This document shows positions 47,500 through 58,017 of a stretch of 64,000 bases of DNA, piece after piece. The translations under genes and the position numbers were made by a program. Source of the stretch: Symsagittifera roscoffensis (lineage: Eukaryota > Xenacoelomorpha > Acoela > Convolutidae); contig NC_087065.1 of assembly GCF_963678635.1 (NCBI RefSeq), positions 60,786,754 to 60,850,753 of the forward strand, in the 5' to 3' direction. The notes under the pieces were generated by a model. It searched no databases and had not been told where the DNA came from. It saw only the letters and a list, made by a program, of their open reading frames with translations. The stretch's first letter is position 1. Every line of letters starts with the position of its first letter.

Positions 47500-48796
47500 T
47501 CAGCCTACACTTAAGTAATATTTCTTATGTAAGTATACTTGTATATTAGTATCAGAGAAGATTACATGTATGAGCGCGTACAGTTCCCGAGGATGCAGTC
47601 GTCCTCTGTTCGGATTGTACACTGGAAGCGAGAGCTCCTTCACATCGTTTTCCACGAGGAAGTCTCTCAATCTCGTCAAGGACAAGACTAGGTTTTCCGG
47701 GTCTACGTGCCGCTTCTCCGTCGCCCGTGTCACTAAAAAACATAGGTATTTTTCCGGTATCTGTGACGCCGCCGGAGGCAAGGCTGCTACGCCCCTTATT
47801 CCGTGGTCTTTGCTTCCAAAGGAATTCTATGTTTTTATATTCTCTCTTAAAATCTGCCGCTAACACTGTCTTAAAACTCATGTCTGCTGTGATTGCTATC
47901 GCACATGTTCTATCTGTGAGTATGAAATCGCTGTCCGTTAGTATTATGCTACTTGAATATTCATTTGGTAAGTTAAAATATGACTCAACTACCCTCCCTA
48001 TGTCCGGTTTCTTTGGGTCTTTGCCTGTTTCTGCTTCTAAATCCCCTGTCTCTCTTGCTATTCTTAATTTTTTTATTATTAAATTTTCAGTGTGGGTAAA
48101 AATATCCATCGACGTCCCCGTCGATCGCATACCGGGTATCAAGTCGAGATTGGAAGCTGGAATGAGTAATCGCCCCTCCTGGGCAGCCCAGGAAGGATCT
48201 TCTCGTTCGGTTTTCCTGTATTTCATGCTTTCACGATCTACATCTTGAATCGTGACATTTGTCTCTTTGGGGTCTGATGTCATTTCGATCAGCCACTCCA
48301 AGACACGCAGACTTGTGAGACCTTGTTCGTAGGACTCCTGTTGCTCATCGTCGAATTCGACTTCGGGTTTCGACCGGTCCTCGATCCACTCCTGGTCGTG
48401 GTCATCTACTATGTCGATGTCTTGTGACACGGTTATTCCTTCTAGACCCACCACTTCTTCCCCTATCTTCTTTAGGTCTATCCTGTCCACTACAAAATCG
48501 TCGCCGTAAGGGTTATATTTCCTCTTGGATCTTGTCCTGTCATTCTGTCGAGTCTGTATCGTGAACTGAAGATCCGGTTCCAAGTTCTTGGCAACCTCCC
48601 TTTGTTCAGGGTCTTGCCAGTCCTCTTCTGCGTTGGGTAAAGTTTCATCGCCAGCTTCAATCACCTCATTTGGGTCCAGGTCCATGGGTGTACTTGTTCC
48701 TTCCTCTATGACTTCATTCCCATCGTTCTTTTCCCTGGTGCCCTTCTCGTTGACCTCACAAGCAGGGTCCATCATTAGATAATCCCCCTCTTCCAT
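47500..48796 (-). pseudogene. E2 post-integrase extension (unknown domain)
   Basis: A 414-codon frame starts with an ATG at 48796, overlapping the end of the integrase frame (stop at 48777-48775) by about 22 bases in another phase, across a GAGGGGGAT run. It begins MEEGDYLMMDPACEVNEKG and includes a very acidic stretch, KRKYNPYGDDFVVDRI, EREDPSWAAQEGRLLIPASN and FKTVLAADFKREYKNIEFL. Near 47745 the protein-like text moves to another frame (47781-47500: VTRATEKRHVDPENLVLSL, ELYALIHVIFSDTNIQVYL), so a frameshift is likely. I think this is a C-terminal extension of pol or a separate ORF; I recognise no catalytic motif. It is missing from E1. Confidence 0.55.
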
Positions 48797-49968
48797 GTCT
48801 GCAGGTATACATCAGTCTCTGCTGATGGATTGTGTGGCTTAATTTTTTTGTAATGAGCGGCTCGGCCAGTACTCAGTCTATAGAAGCGTCCCTCCTGGTG
48901 CACCTCCGTAGTCATGAAGGGTCCCCTCCACTTTTTTAGGAGCTTCTTCGTTCCTTTCGGTGGTATGACGTTCTGAAATACCCATACGTAGTCCCCTAAC
49001 GAATAGGCTTTTGCACCAGCTGCTTTCTGGTCAAAACTTTTCCTCTGCCTTGCCTGTGCCTGCTGAGTATTTCGTCTACATAAGTCGTTTAACTCCTGCT
49101 GACGTCTTATTACATCCCCTACATAGACCTGTGGTGACGTCTTCTTACCCTCATACTCTGGGTAGAAGAAAGTCAAGGGCAGGGACTTCTCGTGCCCGGT
49201 TAGCATCATATGTGGACTAACTCCGGTGGTGGAATGTTGTGTGCTGTTGTAAGCTCCCATCACTTGTGGAAGATATCTGTCCCAATCGGTCATGTACCTG
49301 GAACAATATACCCTCAGCATCGACACTAACGTTCTATTCTGCCTTTCCACTAAGCCATTTGTCTGAGGGTGGTATGTCGTGGAGTGAGCCTGAGCAACCT
49401 GTGAGCGTCTCATAAGCTCTTTCGTAAGCTCTCCTACGAAAGCTGTTCCATTATCCGATTGAAACGTCATCGGACAACCATGTATTGCTATCCACATTTT
49501 GATCAGGTGGTCGCACGTCTCTTCCGATGAGGCAGTTATGCAGGGCACGGCCTCTGCATACTTCGTGAAGTGATCTATCATGACCAAGACTTGTTTATAA
49601 CCACTGTCTGTCATGCATATCTTTTAGTGATCTCTCTGCACCACCTCGTTGAATTCAGACGACTTGATCGATTGTAAAGGAAATCGCAATTTCCTTGGAT
49701 CCTTGACCCGTTTGCATGACCGACATGCTGTTACCCACTTCTCGCATGCCTTTTTCATTCTAGGCCACTCAAAGCGCTTCAGGATCCTCTGATATACTTT
49801 GTCGATCCCCTGATGGCCCATCTGATCACGCGACCTGAATAAGAGTTCTGTCTGATAGAGTTGCGACAACATTATCGCGTTAGACTTGTATAGGACTTTG
49901 TCTTCATCTCTTCTCTTGCAAGCCACAATCCCGTCCTTGTTCAAGTATAACCTTCCCTCTTTCTGCAT
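48775..49968 (-). pseudogene. E2 integrase (zinc-binding, DDE core, GPF module)
   Basis: The element inserts its cDNA through this enzyme. The N-terminal part (49968-49624) has MGHQGIDKVYQRILKRFEWP and CRSCKR, i.e. the zinc-binding region with C-x2-C. The first His of the usual HHCC set is not clear. One in-frame TAA at 49624-49626 separates it from the core (49614-48775), which has D14 in MIDHFTKYAEAVP, D54 in FQSDNGTAF and E90 in TNGLVERQNRTL, giving the standard D-x35-E spacing. GPF at residues 231-233 in KKWRGPFMTTEV marks the Ty3/gypsy C-terminal GPY/F module. Only the single stop breaks this domain. Confidence 0.9.
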
Positions 49969-50037
49969 AAAATACTGTCTCAGAATGCGGTAACTGTCTT
50001 CCTCGAGGTCTCCTTTGTCCGGAGAACCATTTTCGAT

Positions 50038-50717
50038 TCACCTTTTCAGGTTGCTTGTCATGCGGTCATTTCTCTGCGCTCTTAGAAGATCCGAGAGTGT
50101 GTATCTCGCCTTCAAAAACGTCTCCATGACCCTCATCTGACTATTCAACTCATTGGGCTGATGCGTATCTTCTTCCATCTTAACGCACCAAATCTTTGCC
50201 AATGGCTGTGTTTCCTGTTCGAATGGCTGAAGATCAGTCGCGACTCCCTCTTTTTGTGGCAACAGACTCATCGAACGTTTCGATACCGCTATTGTTTCCA
50301 GAATATCCGCCGCCTTATCAAAGACTCTCTCACCTGGTACGAGGTAGCGATCACTGTCAGGGTCCTGATATACCTCTCTATCCAGATCCCTTGCTCGAGT
50401 TCCCACTAGTAGTGTGTGGATCGCTAGTTCTGACAGTTCCGATCCTGAGCTCGAGTTCCTGTCTGAGTAGGTGTCAATTCCTGAGTTTCGGGATTGTCGT
50501 CTGTTGAAGAGTCTGCGACGGAGTCTGCACCATCTCCTGGGTCAGTTCTGTGCTTTCTTCGCATCCATCTGAACTCCCCGGACAAAACTTTGTTCTCCAG
50601 GTCCTGCTTCTCATCAGGAACTTTCTCTTCTACATCAGACTCCTCGGACAAACTTCCTTGTCCCGGGTGTTGATCTTGAGCTCGCCGGCTCTTCTCGCCG
50701 TTCGTCTCCCCGGACAA
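50038..50717 (-). pseudogene. E2 linker between RNase H and integrase
   Basis: Two frames (50717-50424, charged, EESDVEEKVPDEKQDLENKV; 50406-50038, DSDRYLVPGERVFDKAADIL) fill the region between RNase H and the integrase zinc finger. The second shares its phase with the integrase and ends in a TGA close to 50038. No motif recognised; acidic and probably flexible. Confidence 0.5.
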
Positions 50718-52312
50718 TCAATTTTGCGCCAGGTTTCGTTTAACCTTTTCACCTTCTTTATCCTGGTCCACAAAGGTAACGGTTTTCTTTTGCGTATCGT
50801 TCCCCTTTTCTTTCCGTCCGTAAGAAGTACTGGTTAAAACCTCGTGTGCTATTGAGGATACTAGTTGCTGAACTATTGTCCTACAATCCCTCACGTTCTC
50901 TTTGTGTTGTCGTCTGGATGGCATGATCTTCACCTTCTCACTGACTGTCAGTGATGCCATTGCTGCTGCCAACTCGGGGTCATCTCTGGTCACTTCTCTC
51001 TCTAACAATCCACCCAGCATCCGCATCACTTGCGGTGTGACCTGCACCGTTTTATCCACTAATGGGAGGCTCTTAATGTTCATGCGAGATAGTTCCTGCT
51101 GGACCAGGTTTGAGTGCAGCAACAGATCCAAGGGCACCGGGTGCTTCTTGGATAGAATCTTTATCTCGGCTGCTTTCTCTACAGGTAACTCAGGATGTCC
51201 TGGAATTGGATGTCCAGACTTGTCCAACCATCTCGTTAAGGGAAGCGCTTCATAAGTTTCTTTGTCCAGAAACGAGCATCCTTCCTTTATTTCTGCCTGA
51301 TTGGCCTGCTTCTGTTCCAGTCTTTCAGAGAACTCGGTTTTCTTGCTGAGGCTGTCAGCATTCTGGTGTTTGTCACGCATCCTGTGCTCGATTATCATGT
51401 GGTAGCCATCTAATCTTACTATCCACCTACCAATTAACTCTGATCCATCGAGTATGTCTTCAACCAGGATAACGCCCTGTTGTCCATGCGTAACATAAAG
51501 GGAGCGCTCCCAAAGTATAAGCGGTACTTTTCTACAATTGTGACTACTGCGAACATTTCTGCTTTTGGTGCACAATTTTTCATCTCAGTGTCACTTAACA
51601 CCTTACTGCCATATGCTATGGGACGGAGAACGGTTCTCCCATTCCATTCCTGCTGCTGATGCAGTATTCCCGAAATGGCTACTACTGATGCGTCTGTGTC
51701 GAGAACATACATGCCCTTTTCAGTAGGCATGCCCAGCACTGGCTCCTCGCACAGTTCCCGCTTTAAGTTCTCAAAGGCCGTTTGAGCTTCATCGCTCCAT
51801 TCGAACTTTTTCCCTTTGTTGCGCATCAGCTTCTGCATCGGATACACCCTGTCTGCATATCCTTTTATGAACTCACGGTAATAAGTGGCAAACCCAAGGA
51901 AGCTCATGAGCTGTGTGTCTGTTCTGGGAGCCTTCCATGTCAACACAGCTTCTATTGCTTTGGGTCCGGCCTCACACCATGCCTGTCCACCATTCTTCCT
52001 AGGTACTTGATCGAATCCCTAAAGATTTCACATTTCGATGGTTTGCTTTTCAAGCCTGCTCTTTTCATGCATCCAAAGACCTCATCGAGCCAATCAATAT
52101 GGTCTTCCAGGATCGGTGTTGCTATGACTGCGTCATCCACGTAACACATCACAAGATTCCCGTACTTCTTTGTCACTCTGGTCAAAGCCTGAGCCATCAG
52201 TCTTTGAAAAGTGGCCGTTGCGTTGCACAAGCCGAAAGGCATCCTCTTTCACGGATACAACCCCAATTGGCACGCGAATCCGGTCTTTTCTTTATCCTTC
52301 TTCGGTCTTAAC
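50718..52312 (-). pseudogene. E2 reverse transcriptase (C-terminal part) and RNase H
   Basis: The frame begins near 52312 inside RT: KTGFACQLGLY, then an in-frame TGA where E1 has Trp, then MPFGLCNATATFQRLM. The catalytic YVDD lies at 52132-52143. Next come LTWKAPRTDTQLMSFLGFA and ANYYREFIKGYAD-like text (51946-51434), and RNase H with VLDTDASVVAISGIL, IAYGSKVLSDTE and FAVVTIVEKY. The DKHQNADSLSKK block (about 51370) marks the RNase H end, followed by about 220 residues of uncharacterised linker to 50718. Frameshifts occur near 51949 and 51450. It is very similar to E1 (58018-59079). Confidence 0.88.
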
Positions 52313-52394
52313 TGAATTTTTGGTACCAAACATTCGGTTTTTGGTTCCAAATACTTCTGAATTAAACTCAGCCGGTTCTACCTATTATACTAGC
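52313..52394. other. Junction between truncated E2 and the E1 3' LTR
   Basis: A short stretch with no match to either element that I can see. It contains two similar halves (TTGGTACCAAACATTCGG and TTTGGTTCCAAATAC). E2 RT text stops near 52312, and LTR-like text begins near 52395-52405 (TGTGAC). Confidence 0.4.
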
Positions 52395-53441
52395 ACAGCT
52401 ACAATGTGACTCACTAATTTAGCGCTTTTTTTCGTTTCAAAAAATATCGATACTTCAAAAATCGCGATTTGTGGAGGGATCAAAATATTGCTATTTTGAC
52501 CCTAAAAACCGGTCCGCTTACTGTGTTTTTCACTGAAAAACGAAATAAGAGTATTAATATAGGCCATATAAGTAATAATATTAGTAATACTATACCCCTC
52601 CGGGTGTGTTCAATATCCGAATTAAGGTGCTTTATTCGGATTTTCGCAGTTCGGTGAAGGGTCACTACAGTGCAGCACTGTCGAGCCCCCCACAGATTAC
52701 TATCTTATTTTTTGTACCAAAAGAGATACAAAACTTGTTAACGATACCCAACAGTCGACTGTCGTTGTCGTTGAGCCCCTTCTTTTTGATCCTTGTACTG
52801 CTTGCCGGATTAGTCTTTTCCCAAGACCCCTCCGGATTGAGCGCATATCAGCAGACCCTTCCGGATTGAGCGCAAATTAGCATTAACGTGCTGAAATACT
52901 CAAAAAACCCTACAGTACAAGCCTCAATAACGGGCTACAAAAATGATCTTAATTATCCTGATCGATATAAATGCCTGTAACAACAATATATCTATCAACA
53001 ACAAACGGGAGGGTCGGATCACATCCTGTCTAGGGGGATGATTTCTACTGATTTTTTACTTTTTTAAAACTGTTTTTTGGTTTTTTTTTGGTTATTTTTT
53101 GTATTTTTTGTTTTTCTTGGGTACTATACTATTTTTGTTTGGTTTTGTATATATTTTTAAGTGTTTTTGGTCACAAACCTCTCAGGGAACGAGGGGAAGG
53201 CCAATCCCCCCACCCTTCCTGGAACGTGAATTTTCGATCTTAACTAGGTTAAAAAGCTATTCACGGTAATCCGGAAGGCTTTCGGGTTCCGAACTACCCT
53301 TCCGCCCCGGCAGTTAGGACCTATTAAGGGCGTTATTATGAGCATCCGCTCGGCGCGGAGTGCTCGTTAACGGTTCTGCCGGTAATGATGTTTAAAAAGA
53401 ATAACACCCAGGAGCGCCATGAAAACATCTATGTAATACTC

Positions 53442-54252
53442 GCCTGGAAGTAAATATCGACAGAAAATAAAACTAGCTTCTAAGACGACTGGCCAACGTC
53501 TAAACACAGCTTTACATGCTTTTCACCGTCTTTGCCAAAGCCAGTTCTTTTGGTGGTCTTTCTAACATCGGGTCGACGAAAACGTTACTGTTCTCCGGCT
53601 TCGACCAGAATGCTCAAATTAACTTGTTTACATGCAAATTTATTGAGCTCATGGCTGGGTCTCAGTATCCCCAGACCACGAGGTCCTCCTAAAAACAGGT
53701 CTACTACGATTTACTATTTTACTATTGTTTTTGTTCAGTAGATAAAAACCATCATCTCCATCGAAGATGGATCAACCCTTTTCCTTAACTCCTAGCTTCT
53801 CATCGTCGGAAAAAGAATTCAGATGTTAAATAAATTCAATTCAAGACGTACCCGGGAAGCTAAAAATTTATATAAAACAATTTCAGTTCAAATCCCGAGA
53901 CCCCTCCGGATTCCTGAATCCGGGGAAATAACAACTTTATCTTCTTTCCGGAAGGCTGTTTTTCTACCCTTCGCCGTTGTTGTGAACGGCCTTGCAACGA
54001 TTGTAGCGACACAATCGTTGCAACTCAGAACGGTCTCTGCTAACTCTGCTAGTTTTTCTATCGCAATTCTCGTAGTTATCACTATCGCAACTATTGTTGT
54101 TCTGATTTTCTTCTGGTTTTCTTCCCAGTTCGAATTTTCAAAGTTTCAAAATACCAGAACATCTTGACCTTCACCGTTTGACTAATCGTCACAATAGCGT
54201 CACTAATCTCTCAAAACTGTCAATTCGGAAGGTTAGCTGCAAACAATTTGTA
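53442..54252. mobile_element. Module Y copy 2, about 811 bp, uninterrupted
   Basis: Compared with the LTR copy at 32112-33890, the sequence from about 53442 to 54252 is extra. GTAATACTCGCCT on its left and GTAACAGTCGCCT on its right look like an imperfect duplication. It contains the empty Penelope site (53722-53732) and the hairpin at 53992-54023. The right part is almost identical to 43032-43559. No coding potential is seen. It is either a non-autonomous insertion or an LTR segment that other copies lost. Confidence 0.6.
53992..54023. repeat. Perfect 13-bp inverted repeat in module Y copy 2
   Basis: Arms TTGCAACGATTGT and ACAATCGTTGCAA around AGCGAC, the same as 43302-43333. Confidence 0.8.
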
Positions 54253-55150
54253 ACAGTCGCCTACTTCGGTCACATATGGGGCTTAAGAAAAATAGGCCCT
54301 ATAACCATTGGCTCAGGAGTCAGGGACACTATCTCTTGTGTTTTTCTACTTCAAAACGGTCGGAGCCAATTCGGTTCACTTGCGACATGAGACTAAAACC
54401 CGTTACAGCTTCAAGGCCACTACCAAAATACCCCCCCACTCTACAAAATAAGAAAATAGGATACTTAGGTCTCAAAACACCCAAAATACACGAACACCGT
54501 TAAAAACAGGGTCGGAAAAATCCGTTAAGTTACTTTTTATTGGACAGTGGAACTTTGATCCATTTCAGATGGATCAACCTAAAACTCGCCCTACCTCAAC
54601 ATACTTATCATAAAATACACTCGGGAAAATCAGATTAGGTACTCACACTTGAGAATCAGAGTAATTAAGCTAATTAGTAACTCTAGCATACATACGATTG
54701 AACATAACTCGAGAAGTTTTCAATCAATGAATTCCAATCAAAGGAAATGAGTTTTAACTTGAGAATATAGTTTTGGGTCTGAACCATAGGGAGACTTCAG
54801 TTGTCTACCTTTCCACTGAAGGTTCACTCTGGTTCAGCTGAATTTCGATGTTCTTTCGTAATCACTCTGTCTCCTATATCAAGATAGGACAGCTCTACTC
54901 TCGTGTTTTATACTATAATCTCGGAAATTGCGAATAGCAATTTCCCGCTCTTTTTCTGTCACTTTCCCGCAATTGCGATTCGATCGTTCTGATTTTTTTT
55001 TTGATGTTTTCAGTTGTCGCGAGAAAATTGAGCATGACAGGCTCAATTCGAATTTTTGAAAAATTAAACTTCATCCCAAAATCACGTATTTCGTATTCCT
55101 CAAGGTCAAACTTCCAGATATGACCGACTGGCACATAATCCCCGGACTCA

Positions 55151-55560
55151 AGATCGATGTCCTCATCGCGTGCTGTTGTCTGTCAGTGAATCCCCAGATA
55201 ACCGAGTGTTGCTCAAGGTACAGTGCTAGTGGTCATTTACAAAAGTTTGCAGCAGACTTAAGTTTATCTACACCCCAAAACTTTCACACTATAACTGAAC
55301 AGCAATCAAAATCTGCACACACCTGCACCATTGAATTTTCGCTTTTTAAGCTAGTAATTTAAAATTTCTTTTGTCCTATTCAATCAGGAAATTGTCATGC
55401 AGTATTTTGATTTATATAATAGATATAACATATTAATAACAATATCTCATTTGTTAAAATTTCTTTTTCGTGAACCCAGATTTCATACAAGTTCACCCTC
55501 GAGCCCTTTTCCTTTCCTCTCAAGACTCAAGACTCTAGAATTTCCCATTGAGCCACCTGC
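55151..55560 (-). other. E1 3' untranslated region
   Basis: Non-coding sequence between the end of ORF-B and the LTR edge. Next to the LTR the minus strand has GATGAGGACATCGATCT, the counterpart of the E2 and 33985 flanks, and the likely polypurine-tract region. Confidence 0.4.
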
Positions 55561-57454
55561 TCATTTCGCGTTCTTTGCCTTCGAGGTACCCGGCCCAGTC
55601 GTATTTGACACCATAATCTGTTTCAACAGTGCCTCTTCATCATCGGAGCTAATCACGATCTCTTCCCAGGCTTTCAGTTGTTCATAGGACCGCATCCATT
55701 CCCTTTGCTCCTGCAATATCTTTGCTTGGTTGGGCAAACTCTTCACCCTCGACTCTCGGTTCAAACAGAACGAATTGTGTAGACTCAGGCTCACGTTCTT
55801 CGCCAAGTCTTCCTCCAGTATCGAATCTCTCGCCTTAGTATTGTTTTTGAAACCCTCCGCGTCGTGATCGCATTTCGATGGGTCAGCAGAGGTCTCTTGA
55901 AAGCTTCCGGTCCTATCTCGGCCAGGAACTGTCGATATTCATTTTGATATTTCTTCATGTGATCCTTCGTTACCATGTACAACCAAGATGTCAACGTCGC
56001 TCGAAACCAAGGAAAGAACCTTATGCGGCTCCATACGTGTCTGACCTCCATTGGTATGGCGAATACTTTGCATGCAGTCTCAAACAACTCATGTCTCCTG
56101 CCGTAATCTATCGCGTATATCGACTCCGCCGTTGGCGTCTTCGACTCCCGATATTTCGTTACATTTTCCTCAATCCATCGTAGAGCTAGCATCGTGCCAA
56201 CCACCAAGACAGTCACCTTCTGCTGTTGATCAGGCAATCCTATCGACCGAATTTCTTCCGCATCCCATATCAGGTAGAGGTTTGCGTGATCCGGATACCA
56301 CACCGTTTGTGCCAGACAGTGGCATGGACATTCCCCATGTGTGAGGTCAATACTCCTAAGGTTGCGCTCTCCAGAGGCTTCTAGGAGAGGTTCAAGTTCC
56401 ATCATCTTCTCGTGTATCGTATCGTTCTCCTCCATGTTTGGAGCACCACCCATCGGTTTCCTGATCACGTTTTGTCTCTCGTGGTCACTTGTGTTTTCAC
56501 TCTCCAAACCCGAAAGTTCTTCCCCCCAGATTTCACTCAAGTCAGCCCTCTGCTCTCTCGGCACTGTTCCTCGGATTTTTCTCAACAACCTGTGTGAGTG
56601 ATGCGACATCCGAGCCAGTCTTACACACTTGGGCACTGAGAAGGCCTTGTCTATTAATACCCTTTGGCTGGATACCTCCACCATCCCCATGTGCATTGGG
56701 TAGTGGCTGCCGCATAGGTTGGCCATCACCGACCCCACTAGGGACTTCGCATTTAGAGGCAGACCATAGGCTTCGCTCATAGGAAATCCCATTTCCGCCT
56801 CAAGTCCGACCTTCAAGCTTTTGATGTGTTTCTGGGTTACCTGCAACACCCCGGGCCATGACTCCACGCTCAACGCGGTCACCAAATGGTGTTCAGACTC
56901 TAGCCTCTCCAGTGACTGCAGACTGCACATCCTTGAGAAGAATCCCAGAGCTGCTGCTATATTCACCGTGTAACTCGAGTAACACTCAGCCACTATCTGT
57001 ACTTTACTCTTCTCCCTCTCTGTGATATCTTCAAACCAAGTGACTAGATCTTCTTTTTGGAAGGACTGTATCCTAACGCATGGCCGTCCATCACAGGTGT
57101 GCTCGCCATTCCCACACGTCGAGTCGAGACAACTACCCGGCTCCATCTTCTTCACCGACCCTATTTTACTCGTCGCTTCGCCTGACTCCTTCACCTGAGG
57201 CAAGATCAGCTTGTGCACTATACTCAATGTTGCCAGATCTTCGTCCTCCGCCGGTGCTAACCTCACTCGTTCCGTGAATTCCTCGATCAGGCTCGCGTGG
57301 GGATGTGGACACCAGGAGGGCCTTAGCAGTTTCCACACCACTCCCAGATTCGTGACTAACATGCCATTCCCGTTACCCATCTTCAGCTCGACTCTTTTAC
57401 TTGAGCGCGGCACGCTTATCACCTCTGGTGCTTTCTCGAGAATCAAGCCCAAGC

Positions 57455-57492
<38 letters not shown>

Positions 57493-57908
57493 GTGTCTGT
57501 TTCCACTATCTTCTCTGTCCAAAACTTTAGTAGCTCCGCCACCTCGTAGTTCCTGTGAGCGCCTCAGGCTTCCGAGTCCAGGAAATGGTTGTACGCCATC
57601 ACCATCACTCCAGACACGTACTGATATTATCCCTGCTTATTGGGTTTCAAGTACTCTCCTGACGAGGCCAAGTTACGGTGTACGTCGTGTCCCTCCTCAA
57701 ACTTCTTGTTGTAGAATCTCCGTATCTCGTCTAACTTTCTGTGGCTCTCTAGAGACTGCCTGGAACCATCCTCCTTTTCTATCCAAGTACTCTGGTATAC
57801 ATTCAAGATGACTGCTGAGATTCTTCTTTCCACTGTCTTACTCCCGATCGGTCTTTGTTGACATGCTAGGATGGTGCTGTCGGTCATCACCGACATTATC
57901 CACCTCAA
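55561..57908 (-). pseudogene. E1 ORF-B, large accessory protein of unknown function
   Basis: The longest open frame of the window (57542-55791, 583 codons) is the body of this gene. It has no ATG at its left limit: a TGA lies 8 codons before the GTG at 57542, and the likely N-terminus (KLDEIRRFYNKKFEEG) is in another frame at 57908-57627. The C-terminus is shifted near 55800 into 55806-55561 (LSLHNSFCLNRES). Residues of the 583-codon frame: 19-28 an ER dipeptide run from a microsatellite; 138-155 a Cys-rich patch (CLDSTCGNGEHTCDGRPC); 301-312 FSVPKCVRLARM; 405-409 CPCHC; 487-505 LFETACKVFAIPMEVRHVW; 511-521 PWFRATLTSWL; 547-561 AFKRPLLTHRNAITT. No signal peptide or anchor is seen. It directly follows RNase H because integrase is deleted. 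Whether it is structural, nucleic-acid-binding or virus-derived is unknown. Confidence 0.75.
57459..57489. repeat. (TC)n microsatellite inside E1 ORF-B
   Basis: About 15 TC repeats, read on the minus strand as GA and translated as a run of Glu-Arg pairs without breaking the frame. The E2 copy has ordinary sequence at this place (ATTRSAANPQTKLG). Confidence 0.95.
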
Positions 57909-58017
57909 GAATTAAGTAGCGTCTTTCCTCCTTGCCAGGCTCAAGCCTGAGTTATCCCTAGCAATGTGTTGCATCAATTTCTAATATGTTTCTAGATTTT
58001 TTCCACCCAATTTCAGC
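57909..58017 (-). other. Deletion junction in E1
   Basis: RNase H text ends near 58018 and ORF-B-like text starts at about 57908. In E2 the same interval holds the linker, integrase, post-integrase extension and ORF-A (about 4.8 kb). The junction stretch itself shows no motif. Confidence 0.5.

Larger units (their letters stand above)
43560..52312 (-). mobile_element. Ty3/gypsy element E2, 5'-truncated, minus strand
   Basis: Order on the minus strand: RT (from 52312), RNase H, linker, integrase, post-integrase extension, ORF-A, ORF-B, 3' untranslated sequence, and an LTR edge starting TGTCCGGGG at 43618. Gag, protease and the RT N-terminus are missing; the break is near 52312, next to the E1 LTR. 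Only about 59 bp of LTR sequence remain before module Y begins at 43559. Integrase after RNase H, with a GPF motif, fits Ty3/gypsy rather than copia order. Confidence 0.85.
52395..55150 (-). repeat. E1 3' LTR, carrying module Y
   Basis: The minus-strand LTR begins TGAGTCCGGGGATTATGTGC at 55150 and runs left to about 52395. Positions 54253-55150 match 33115-33890, and 52395-53441 is a weak match to 32112-33060 and the 5' LTR at 63150-64000. Module Y (53442-54252) sits between. Without Y the LTR would be about 1.9 kb, similar to the copy at 32112. A TATA-like GATATAAAT at 52965-52973 (plus strand) aligns with the conserved CTTATAA blocks at 32685 and 63843. The left boundary is approximate. Confidence 0.6.

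Noticed and set aside
44487-48782. Plus-strand open frames opposite the gypsy genes (for example 44618-45022 and 47727-48248)
   Set aside because: They are antisense shadows of the minus-strand coding regions, with no motifs of their own.
55132-55150. GGACTCAAG at the E1 LTR edge, also part of the satellite unit
   Set aside because: Only nine bases are shared, and the other LTR edges (43618, 34009) lack it, so a satellite origin from the LTR is not supported.
57540-57542. Taking the 583-codon frame as a complete gene
   Set aside because: Its left limit is a GTG after a TGA, not an ATG. Text matching the E2 N-terminus lies in another frame at 57627-57908, so the gene is broken there.
55561-57908. 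ORF-B as a retroviral-type envelope
   Set aside because: The position fits, but I see no signal peptide, fusion-like stretch or C-terminal membrane anchor. The hydrophobic stretches such as VTVLVVGTMLALRW are short and followed by charged residues.
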